Source: Rhizobium sp. RU20A (GTDB lineage: Bacteria; Pseudomonadota; Alphaproteobacteria; Rhizobiales; Rhizobiaceae). From it: a stretch of DNA of 64,000 nt. The translations under genes and the position numbers were made by a program. Below are positions 32,402 through 39,985 of the stretch, in pieces. The notes beneath the pieces were generated by a model, which saw only the letters and a program-made list of their open reading frames with translations, was not told the DNA's origin and did not search any database. The first letter of the stretch is position 1, and every line of letters begins with the position of its first letter. The stretch spans positions 310,001-374,000 of the forward strand of contig NZ_FTMB01000001.1 of NCBI RefSeq assembly GCF_900155885.1, written 5' to 3'.

Positions 32402-32430
32402 CTTGACCCGAAGAAAACTGGTCATGCTTA
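32402..32430 (+). promoter_or_regulatory. Candidate promoter of the redox/caspase locus
   Basis: CTTGAC at 32402-32407, then 17 bases, then TGCTTA. The -35 is a perfect rhizobial match and the -10 is weak. If real, transcription would start near 32437, downstream of the alternative upstream start codons of the next gene, which supports the start chosen at 32535. Confidence 0.35.
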
Positions 32431-32534
32431 GATTTGACTTACAAATGCAGTTGACGAATGTGTGGTCGCTTGCCAGTCTTCAGGGTGGGGACAGGGCGTT
32501 CAAGCGCCCGAAAACATTTGGGGGCAGGCGTGGC

Positions 32535-33791
32535 ATGGGCGCCGTTATTGTCTGGGCATTGATTGTTTTTGCTGGGCTTCTGACCGCATTCTCACCGGTC
32601 AGTGCGACAAATCTTGAGACAACGATCTCATTGATGGCGTCGTCCATGGCCTTTGTCGGCATGGCCATCGCCCAATTCCTGGCCACACGACCGCCCTTCA
32701 TCGAACCCTATTTCGGCGGTCTCGATCGGATCTACCAGTTGCATCGCAAGATTGGCATTTCGGTTCTGGCGCTGATCCTTGTCCATTACTTCGTCACGCC
32801 GAATTTCAAGGGTCTGGCGCTGACGAGCGGTCTGAACGAGATCGCTGCCGATTTCGGCAATTATGCCTTCTACGGCTTCGTGGTGCTGCTGGCGCTCAGC
32901 CTCATCAAGGTCGTGCCGCGCACCAAGGTCGAATTTCCCTATCATATCTGGCGCTGGAGCCACCGGCTGATCGGCGTGCTGTTCATTCTCGTTGCTTTCC
33001 ACCAGATGTTCATCAAGCGTCCCTATGACGGCACGGCGCTGATTGCGACCTATCTCAACCTCTTCGCTCTCATCGGCATCTGTAGCTACATCTACACGCA
33101 GGCGCTGCCCTGGCTGCGCACGCGTGCCTACGTCGTGTCCGATGTGCTTCGCCATGACGGCGCGACTATTATCACCGCGCGTCCCACGGGACGGCCTCTG
33201 CGCGCCAAGCCCGGCCAGTTCGGTTTTTTCCGGGTCAACAAGTCGGGCCTGCGTGAGCCGCATCCCTTTACCATCGCCGGCATCGACGATGACGGGACGG
33301 TGCGCTTCGCCATCAAGGCGCTCGGCGATTACACCAAGGCGCTGCGCGAGTCGGTGAGCATTGGCGATAGCCTGACACTCGAAGGGGGCTACGGTCATTT
33401 CAATCATCGCCGGGGCGGCAAGAAGCAGATCTGGCTGGCCGGCGGCATCGGCGTGACGCCCTTCCTCGCCATGGCCAGCCGCCTGAAGGGCGATGAAGGC
33501 CAGGACATCCACATGGTCTATTGCGTACGCGACCGCAACGAGGCGATCGGGCTCGAGACCTTCGAGGCGCAGGCCGAGAAATTGTCGAATTTCAGTTTCG
33601 TCCTGCATGATTCGACCGTCGACGGGCGGCTTGATGCTGCAAAGCTTGCGGCCAAGAGCGTGGTCGAGCCGGGGGAAGCGGATCTGTGGTTCTGCGGTCC
33701 CCCGCCCTTGCGCATGGCGATCGAAAAGGGCCTCGCGGAGCTCGGCAAGAAGCCGCGCCGGGTCGAATTCGAGCAGTTTCAGTTCCGCTGA
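32535..33791 (+). CDS. NOX/ferric-reductase-type flavocytochrome
   Basis: A 418-residue membrane flavocytochrome that should carry electrons from NAD(P)H through FAD and two b haems across the inner membrane. About six membrane helices lie within residues 1-190. His70 and His84 (14 apart) in one helix and His143 and His156 (13 apart) in another match the bis-haem spacing of NADPH oxidases. The dehydrogenase domain follows: FAD motif HPFTIAG (243-249), nucleotide motif AGGIGVTPF (302-310) and CGPPPLRMA (387-395). The start at 32535 begins the first helix; earlier in-frame starts (32343, 32424) are possible. The acceptor (O2, Fe3+ or the neighbouring cytochrome) is unknown. Confidence 0.85.
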   Translation: MGAVIVWALIVFAGLLTAFSPVSATNLETTISLMASSMAFVGMAIAQFLATRPPFIEPYFGGLDRIYQLHRKIGISVLALILVHYFVTPNFKGLALTSGLNEIAADFGNYAFYGFVVLLALSLIKVVPRTKVEFPYHIWRWSHRLIGVLFILVAFHQMFIKRPYDGTALIATYLNLFALIGICSYIYTQALPWLRTRAYVVSDVLRHDGATIITARPTGRPLRAKPGQFGFFRVNKSGLREPHPFTIAGIDDDGTVRFAIKALGDYTKALRESVSIGDSLTLEGGYGHFNHRRGGKKQIWLAGGIGVTPFLAMASRLKGDEGQDIHMVYCVRDRNEAIGLETFEAQAEKLSNFSFVLHDSTVDGRLDAAKLAAKSVVEPGEADLWFCGPPPLRMAIEKGLAELGKKPRRVEFEQFQFR

Positions 33792-33887
33792 AAAGCGGCC
33801 GGTCGTGCGCCCTGTTCCTGCGGGAACGGCGAACCCGGCCTTCAAATGTTGATGTGAGACGTGTTTCTTTCAAAAGGAGGGCATGCC

Positions 33888-36800
33888 ATGGGGCTGTTCC
33901 GCAAGATGTCGCAGGAGCGTTCGTCCGAGCCGCCGTTTGCCAGGGCTTTCGCCCTTCTGGCCTTCGGTCTCGCCGTGCTCGTCCACTGTCCGCCCGCAAA
34001 CGCCGCGCCAGAGCCGTTCGCGGATGACGCCTTCGCAACCTACAAGGCCAATCCCGATAACGGAAAGTACCTGTTCAACGCTGCCGGCTGCGGCGCCTGC
34101 CACGGGTCGGGCGACAATACCGAATTGCTGTCCGGCGGGATGGTCATGGATACCGCGATCGGGAAATTCTATGCCCCGAACATCTCGCCCGGCGGCGCCG
34201 GCATCGGTGGCTGGAGCAATGCACGCTTCCTCAACGCTGTCATGGTCGGCGTCGATGGCGAGGGCAAAAACCTCTATCCTGTCATGCCCTACACCTCCTA
34301 TGGCGGCATGAAGCCGGAGGATGTTCTCGACATCAAGGCCTACATCGACACGCTCCAGCAGTCCGATGCCGCCTCGAAGGAGCACGAGATTGCCTTCCCC
34401 TTCAGCCGGCAGACGACCATCACCCTGTGGAAGCGCAGCCATTTCAACGTCGCGACTTATCAGGCGCGCGAGGAGACGCAGAAGGAGCGCGGCCGCTATC
34501 TGGTGGAAAACGTCGGGGGCTGCGGTGATTGCCACACGCCGCGCACCACCACCTATGGCCTTGATCTCGAAAGGGCCTATCAGGGTGAAAAGGGCCTGAC
34601 GGGCGCCGTCGCGCCTGACATCAGCAAGGACAAGATGGCGTCTGCCGATCCCAAGGCCTTCACGGTCGGCCTGATCGACGAGGGCAAGAAGCTGTCGGGT
34701 TCGCCGATCAACGATCCCACCATGCGCCATATCGCCAAGGGACTGTCTGTCCTCAGCGAAGAGGACCGCGCGGCCATGTTCGCCTATCTCTCCGACAAGG
34801 AGCAGAAGGCGCCGGAGCGCGTCGAGCAGTCGCCGACCGCAGTCTGCACGGAAAAGACGGCGGATTCCAGCCTTGGCGGCGGCAATGCCGGACTTGCCCA
34901 GCAGGCCGATGCCTTCATCGGCAAATATTGCCGCAACTGCCATGGACCGGGCGAAAGCTCTCAGGGGAGCTATTCGAGCGGCGACCTCGCTTCCATCGCC
35001 GCCGATGCCGCCTTCGTGGTGCCGGGCGATGCCTCCAAGTCGCGCCTCTTCACTTCAATTTCCAGCGGCCGCATGCCGCTTGGCAAGCGTCCGACGGGCG
35101 AGGAGGTGAAGGCACTGGAGGACTGGATCAATTCGCTCTCCAAGGCCGACGTGCCGCAGGCGGTCGCCGCCTCCGCGCCGTCCCGCACCCGTCCGATGCT
35201 GATGTACCGCGACTTCATGGAAGCGGCGCTGAACGATATCGGCAAGGTCAACGAACTGGACCGGCCCTACATCCGCTACTTCTCCTATCGCAACCAGTAT
35301 AACGGCATGATGGGCTGCGAGAGCGACGCCACCTTCATGAAGCGCATGAACGTGCTCGCCGGCGGCTTCAAGAAGCTGCTGAACTCGCTGTCCTATGGTC
35401 CCAAACTCGTCCTGCCGACGGAAGTCGATGGTACCAACGGTCTTCTGGTGCGCATCGACCTGCGCGATCTGCAGTGGTCCAACGCCGATTACGATGCGTT
35501 GATCAGCGAATATTTCTACGGCATCGATCCCGCCAGCGATCCGACGCTGCGGGCGCTCGCCAAGGAAACCCAGACGGTGCTGCCGATCATGCGCATCGAC
35601 TGGTTCATGGCCAATGCCGCCAAGCCCAAGCTCTACAACTACCTCATGAAGCTGCCGACGCAGATCCGTGATCTGGAAACCCGCTTCGGCATCGATGTGG
35701 ACGAGAATATCCGCCGCCGTCAGGTCGTGCGCGCCGGATTTGCCGACGGCTCTTCGGGTGTGTCGGATCATAACCGCATGCTGGAGCGGCACGACATGCC
35801 CTTTGGCGGCTACTACTGGAAATCCTACGACTTCGGCGGCGATGTCGGGCGCCAGGTTCTGGCCCGCTTCCCGCACGGCCCGAAGGAACTTGAGCCGCTC
35901 GATACCGGCCTGACGCCTTTCGAGCATGATGGCGGCGAGATGATTTTCTCGCTTCCGAACGGCCTGCAGGGCTATTACCTCTCGACAGCCGAGGGCAAGC
36001 AGCTCGATGTCGGCCCGACCGCCATCGTCTCCTTCCGCAAGCGGCCGATCGGCAAGGGCGTCGAGATCGTCAATGCCCGTTCCTGCTTCGATTGCCACGC
36101 CAACGGCATCCTGTCGAAGCGCGATCAACTGAGGGACATCGTCACCAAGTCGACGCTGTTCACCAAGGACCAGCGCGATCTGCTCCTTGAGATGTATGTG
36201 CCGCAGGAGCAACTGGACGCCGCCTATAACGAGGACCGCCAGCGCTTCGTGGCCGCCCTCGACAAGCTCGGCGTCACCGAGCCGACGCCGGACGGTCTGT
36301 CGCAGAGCATGCAGGCCCCGGGCAATGCCGAACTCGTCACCTACTTCGCGGACAAGTACGAGGATGAACTCGACTACGAGGCCGTTGCGGCCGAGTTCGA
36401 CATGACGCCTCAGGAGTTCGCCGAATCGATGCGTCGTGTGCAGGACATTGATGCGCTGCGTCTCGGCCTCGACTGGATCACCACGCTGGAATCCGGCGGC
36501 ACGATCCCGCGCCTGGAACTCGAACTGCAATATGCCGTGTTGCTCTACCCGTTGATGCAGTTGCAGCCGCTGGACGTGAAGCAGGTCTATACGGCCGCGG
36601 ACGGCAGTTACACCTACGATCCGACGGCGCTCCTCAATCCGCAGAGCGGCGTTGCCATCGAAGGCGGCAATCCGGCCGTGCTGAACCAGCCTGCCGTGGC
36701 TGAGCAGGCCCAGCCAGCCACGCAGCAGCAGGCGGCCGCCTATACGCCGCCGGTTCTCGCCTACAAGCAGGACCCGCAGCCCTCCAAGCTGACGCTCGGC

Positions 36801-37211
36801 CTCTACGTCGGCTCCACCTCGGCCAAGGTCGGCGATCCGCTCTCCTTCGAGCTGACCGCCAACGAGGCCTGCGAATTGCAGGTTCTCTATGTGGAATCGA
36901 CGGGGAACGTCGAGGAAATCCCGGCAGCGATGATCGGCAACACGACGCTGCAGCCGGGTGAACGGCGCCAGATTCCGCAGCCGGGTTCGGGCACCATCAC
37001 CTTCGATGCGCCCGCGCCGGCCGAAACGATGATCTCCTTCTGCCGAGTCGGGGGTCTCGGGGACAAGAGAATGACGGCGGAGGATGCGCGCCGTCTCGTG
37101 GCCCGGTCCAACCAGCCGGCCACCAAGGGCATCGCCATCAGCCTCGCCAAGAAAGCGGAAGCCGACAATGGTGCGAGCACGCTGAACATGGTGACGTTTG
37201 ACGTGAAGTGA
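33888..37211 (+). CDS. Exported tetrahaem c-type cytochrome with a C-terminal DUF4384-like domain
   Basis: A 1107-residue periplasmic protein. A hydrophobic export segment (about residues 15-35, ending PPANAAPE) is followed by four CXXCH haem sites: Cys68-His72, Cys212-His216, Cys348-His352 and Cys733-His737. The first two sit in domains like those of di-haem dehydrogenase cytochromes. Residues from about 430 to 730 form a large region I do not recognise. The C-terminal 130 residues (KLTLGLYVGSTSAKVGDPLS and on) look like a DUF4384-type beta domain. AAAAGGAGG lies 7 bases before the ATG at 33888. The gene lies 96 bases after the NOX-like gene, so it is a plausible electron partner. Function is inferred. 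Confidence 0.85.
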   Translation: MGLFRKMSQERSSEPPFARAFALLAFGLAVLVHCPPANAAPEPFADDAFATYKANPDNGKYLFNAAGCGACHGSGDNTELLSGGMVMDTAIGKFYAPNISPGGAGIGGWSNARFLNAVMVGVDGEGKNLYPVMPYTSYGGMKPEDVLDIKAYIDTLQQSDAASKEHEIAFPFSRQTTITLWKRSHFNVATYQAREETQKERGRYLVENVGGCGDCHTPRTTTYGLDLERAYQGEKGLTGAVAPDISKDKMASADPKAFTVGLIDEGKKLSGSPINDPTMRHIAKGLSVLSEEDRAAMFAYLSDKEQKAPERVEQSPTAVCTEKTADSSLGGGNAGLAQQADAFIGKYCRNCHGPGESSQGSYSSGDLASIAADAAFVVPGDASKSRLFTSISSGRMPLGKRPTGEEVKALEDWINSLSKADVPQAVAASAPSRTRPMLMYRDFMEAALNDIGKVNELDRPYIRYFSYRNQYNGMMGCESDATFMKRMNVLAGGFKKLLNSLSYGPKLVLPTEVDGTNGLLVRIDLRDLQWSNADYDALISEYFYGIDPASDPTLRALAKETQTVLPIMRIDWFMANAAKPKLYNYLMKLPTQIRDLETRFGIDVDENIRRRQVVRAGFADGSSGVSDHNRMLERHDMPFGGYYWKSYDFGGDVGRQVLARFPHGPKELEPLDTGLTPFEHDGGEMIFSLPNGLQGYYLSTAEGKQLDVGPTAIVSFRKRPIGKGVEIVNARSCFDCHANGILSKRDQLRDIVTKSTLFTKDQRDLLLEMYVPQEQLDAAYNEDRQRFVAALDKLGVTEPTPDGLSQSMQAPGNAELVTYFADKYEDELDYEAVAAEFDMTPQEFAESMRRVQDIDALRLGLDWITTLESGGTIPRLELELQYAVLLYPLMQLQPLDVKQVYTAADGSYTYDPTALLNPQSGVAIEGGNPAVLNQPAVAEQAQPATQQQAAAYTPPVLAYKQDPQPSKLTLGLYVGSTSAKVGDPLSFELTANEACELQVLYVESTGNVEEIPAAMIGNTTLQPGERRQIPQPGSGTITFDAPAPAETMISFCRVGGLGDKRMTAEDARRLVARSNQPATKGIAISLAKKAEADNGASTLNMVTFDVK

Positions 37212-37218
37212 TAAAAGG

Positions 37219-37245
37219 GCGGGCGGTCTCCGGGCCGCCCGCTTT
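37219..37245 (+). terminator. Hairpin after the tetrahaem cytochrome gene
   Basis: A perfect 8-bp stem (37219-37226 with 37235-37242) with an 8-base loop and only TTT after it. It probably tunes the ratio of cytochrome to the downstream ompA/caspase genes rather than stopping transcription completely. The remainder of the 245-base spacer holds no gene. Confidence 0.5.
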
Positions 37246-37456
37246 GCGACATGCGCAGTGTTGGGCCTGTTTCTCCTGGCTGTTACCGGGACAACAGGCC
37301 CGGGCGCGAAAAAGGGGCATGGATTGGCAGAGCTCTCGGCTGCCGGTCGGCGGGCAGTCGAGACGGAACCATCCGCAGGCGTTTGACGGGAAGTGCTTGT
37401 CTGCGGATGGCATGTGGAACGGATTGGCGAGTGGCCGTCGAGAAGGGGACAGTCTC

Positions 37457-38359
37457 ATGAGCGCGAAATACTTTCTCATCGCTTCTTTTCTCGCCCTCCT
37501 TCCGGCGGCGCCTGCCGCGGCAGCCTGCCCGGCGATCCAGGCTGCGGTGGATGCCATGAATGCCGGCAAGACCGCTGAAGCCGCCACGGCGGCGACCAAG
37601 ACCGAAGGCTGTTCCACGCAGGAGCAGACGATTGCCCTGCGTGTGGCCGGCATTGCCGCCTTCAACGAGATTGCAACGGCGGTTGCCGGCGGCGCGCCGC
37701 TTGAAGGCTTTGAAGCCAAGCTCCAGTCCATCCAGACGGAATTCGCCTCGCCCTGGCAGGTGCGCGATGCGCTCGGCGATATCTATCGCGGCCAGAAGAA
37801 CTACGCGGCTGCTTCCGATGCGTACCAGAGCGCTCTCGAAATCGGCTCGGACGAGAGCGTGACGCCCGACTGGATGGCGCCGGATGCCGATTACATCGTG
37901 CGTCTCGACAAGCTGGCATCGGAAATGCGGCTCCTGTCCGATCAACCGGTCAAGCTCGCCTCGCGCGGCCCCTGCAAGGTCAATTTCCGCGGTGTCACGC
38001 TGAAGAAGAAATCGACGCCGGTCCGCTACGTGTTCGGCAAGGCGGAGTTCACGCCGGAAGGCGAGGCGGCCGCCAAGGACTTGTCCGAATGCCTTCGCTC
38101 GATGGATGCGAAGGAGATCGTCCTCATCGGCCACACCGATCCGGTCGGTTCGGACGAGGCAAACATGACGCTGTCGGTGGCCCGCGCCGATGCCCTCGGC
38201 CAATATCTGGCAAAGGCCGGTTACGCCGGCGCCTGGAAGGTGGTCGGCAAGGGCGAGAGCGAGCCCTTCAAGCCGGATGATGCCAGCGCCTACACAACCG
38301 ATCAGCTCAACCAGCTCAACCGGCGCGTCGAGGTCGACGTGCAGAAGGCGGGGAACTGA
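37457..38359 (+). CDS. Exported TPR/OmpA-family protein
   Basis: A 300-residue protein with a cleavable signal peptide (MSAKYFLIASFLALLPAAPA). A helical region with one TPR-like unit (VRDALGDIYRGQKNYAAASD) spans about residues 50-140. A C-terminal OmpA-like peptidoglycan-binding domain follows (VRYVFGKAEFTPEGEAAAKD; IVLIGHTDPVGSDEANMTLS; NQLNRRVEVDV). It should anchor to peptidoglycan. AAGGGGAC lies before the ATG at 37457; the longer open frame from 37208 is rejected because the signal peptide starts here. It lies three bases upstream of a caspase-like gene, suggesting a scaffold or tether role. Confidence 0.85.
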   Translation: MSAKYFLIASFLALLPAAPAAAACPAIQAAVDAMNAGKTAEAATAATKTEGCSTQEQTIALRVAGIAAFNEIATAVAGGAPLEGFEAKLQSIQTEFASPWQVRDALGDIYRGQKNYAAASDAYQSALEIGSDESVTPDWMAPDADYIVRLDKLASEMRLLSDQPVKLASRGPCKVNFRGVTLKKKSTPVRYVFGKAEFTPEGEAAAKDLSECLRSMDAKEIVLIGHTDPVGSDEANMTLSVARADALGQYLAKAGYAGAWKVVGKGESEPFKPDDASAYTTDQLNQLNRRVEVDVQKAGN

Positions 38360-38362
38360 GCC

Positions 38363-39985
38363 ATGGCGCACCGCGCGGCGACGGGATGGGGCAGGGCGAG
38401 GCTGGCGCTCGCGACGGGCGCTGCTCTCCTCTTCGGCGCGGCTACGGCGCGGGCAGAAACCTACGCGCTGGTAGTCGGCATCAACCACTATCCCTACGAT
38501 GTCAGCCTCGATGGCGCGTTACAGGACGCCGAGGATGTGGGGCAGGCGCTGCGCAAGGCGGGCATTGCCAATGTGGCGGAGTTCCTCAACGAGAAGGCCG
38601 TGAAGGCCGATATCCGCAGGGCCTGGCAGGAAGAAGTCGAAAGAGCGGGCGCCGGCGACACGATCATCTTCCATTACGCCGGCCACGGCGCGCAGATGCC
38701 CGAACTGGTGGCCGGCGATGAGGCCGACGGCCTTGACGAATTTCTCCAGCTGCCGGGTTTCGACCGTACGCGGGCGAAGGAAACGCAATCGGAAATCATT
38801 GTCGACAATGAGCTCAACAGCTGGTTCCAGGAGGCAGAGGCCAAGGGCGTGCATGTGCTCTTCGTCTCCGACAGCTGCTTCTCCGGTGGCATGAGCCGGT
38901 CGGCCACCGGCAAGCTGCGGCTGGCAGCGCCGTTGAAGGTCAAGCTGCCGATCACGACGCCAGAGGCTGTGGAAGGCGCCAAACTGAAGGAGAGCAATTT
39001 CCAGCTCGCCACAGTGCTGGCCGCCTCGCTCGAAAGCCAGCCGACCCCTGAAGTGGTGATCGGCGACAAACCGCGCGGAGCTCTCAGTTGGAGCTTTGCC
39101 CGCGCCCTGGAAGGGGCGGCCGACCGTAACGGCGACGACATCATCACCCGCGTCGAGCTGGAGAAATACGTCTTTGCCGTGGTGAAGTCGGAATCCGAAG
39201 CCCTGCAGGTGCCGAACTTCACCCCGCAACTGCCGCGCTCTGAGGACGAGGTGGTGATCCGGCTCCCATCGCGTGCCGTGACGGCGCCGGGAAATGAACC
39301 GGTCGCAATTGAGGACGGCGCGAACCAGACGGCAACCGGCCAGCCGAGCGCCGGGACTACGCAGATGCCTGGGACCGGCGAGCCGCCACAGTGGCATGCG
39401 GCGCTCTCCCTGCGGGTCATCGGACAGGCGCCGGCCCTTGAGAACATCGTTGACGGCGACCTTCCTTACGAATGGGATGTCGCGAGTGGCGTCTTCCGAA
39501 CGCCGAATGGTGACGTGGCCGGCGAAGACATCGGCGCCGACCGCGTCCAAAGCGTTATCGACAAGTTCATCCTTTTGGACTTTCTGAAATTTCTCGCCCT
39601 GAAGAATCCGGGCGACGTATCCCTGAAGCCGTTCCAGGACATCTATGCCGCCGGCGACCGGATGACATTTTCCGTGCCCGACAGCGGCTACCGCAACCGG
39701 CTTGTGTTCAATCTCGCCAATACGGGCGAGGTGCAGTTCCTCGACATGCAGGTTGGTGCCGCCGCCGCCAATCCACCGGCGCTGGAGCAGCTCGAGGTCA
39801 CCGAGCCCTATGGCGCTGATCATCTGATCGTCATCTCCACCAACGAACAGGTCAAACCGATCGGCGACGCGATCGCCAATACCAGCCTGTCGCCGGCCAC
39901 CCTCCTGTCCGTTCTGCGCGGCCAGCTCGAGGGAACGGAGACGGCCATCGCCATCCAGCCGCTCTACACACGGGAAAATCGATGA
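38363..39985 (+). CDS. Exported caspase-like (C14 family) protein
   Basis: A 540-residue protein. It has a signal peptide (residues 1 to about 32, ending ATARAE), then a caspase fold: β1 TYALVVGINHYPYD, catalytic His108 in HYAGHGAQ and catalytic Cys172 in VSDSCFSGG. The acidic segment after the His (DEADGLDEFL) is typical of metacaspase-like p20 domains. A Pro/Thr-rich linker (about 310-350) leads to a beta-rich C-terminal domain with a GDRMTFSV segment resembling the DUF4384-like domains of its neighbours. It lies 3 bases after the OmpA gene and overlaps the next caspase-like gene by 4. Substrate unknown. Confidence 0.87.
   Translation: MAHRAATGWGRARLALATGAALLFGAATARAETYALVVGINHYPYDVSLDGALQDAEDVGQALRKAGIANVAEFLNEKAVKADIRRAWQEEVERAGAGDTIIFHYAGHGAQMPELVAGDEADGLDEFLQLPGFDRTRAKETQSEIIVDNELNSWFQEAEAKGVHVLFVSDSCFSGGMSRSATGKLRLAAPLKVKLPITTPEAVEGAKLKESNFQLATVLAASLESQPTPEVVIGDKPRGALSWSFARALEGAADRNGDDIITRVELEKYVFAVVKSESEALQVPNFTPQLPRSEDEVVIRLPSRAVTAPGNEPVAIEDGANQTATGQPSAGTTQMPGTGEPPQWHAALSLRVIGQAPALENIVDGDLPYEWDVASGVFRTPNGDVAGEDIGADRVQSVIDKFILLDFLKFLALKNPGDVSLKPFQDIYAAGDRMTFSVPDSGYRNRLVFNLANTGEVQFLDMQVGAAAANPPALEQLEVTEPYGADHLIVISTNEQVKPIGDAIANTSLSPATLLSVLRGQLEGTETAIAIQPLYTRENR

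Noticed and set aside
32343-32534. 64-codon N-terminal extension of the NOX-like protein
   Set aside because: The extra residues precede the first helix, lack a good ribosome site and would overlap the candidate promoter at 32402-32430. The extension remains possible but is disfavoured.
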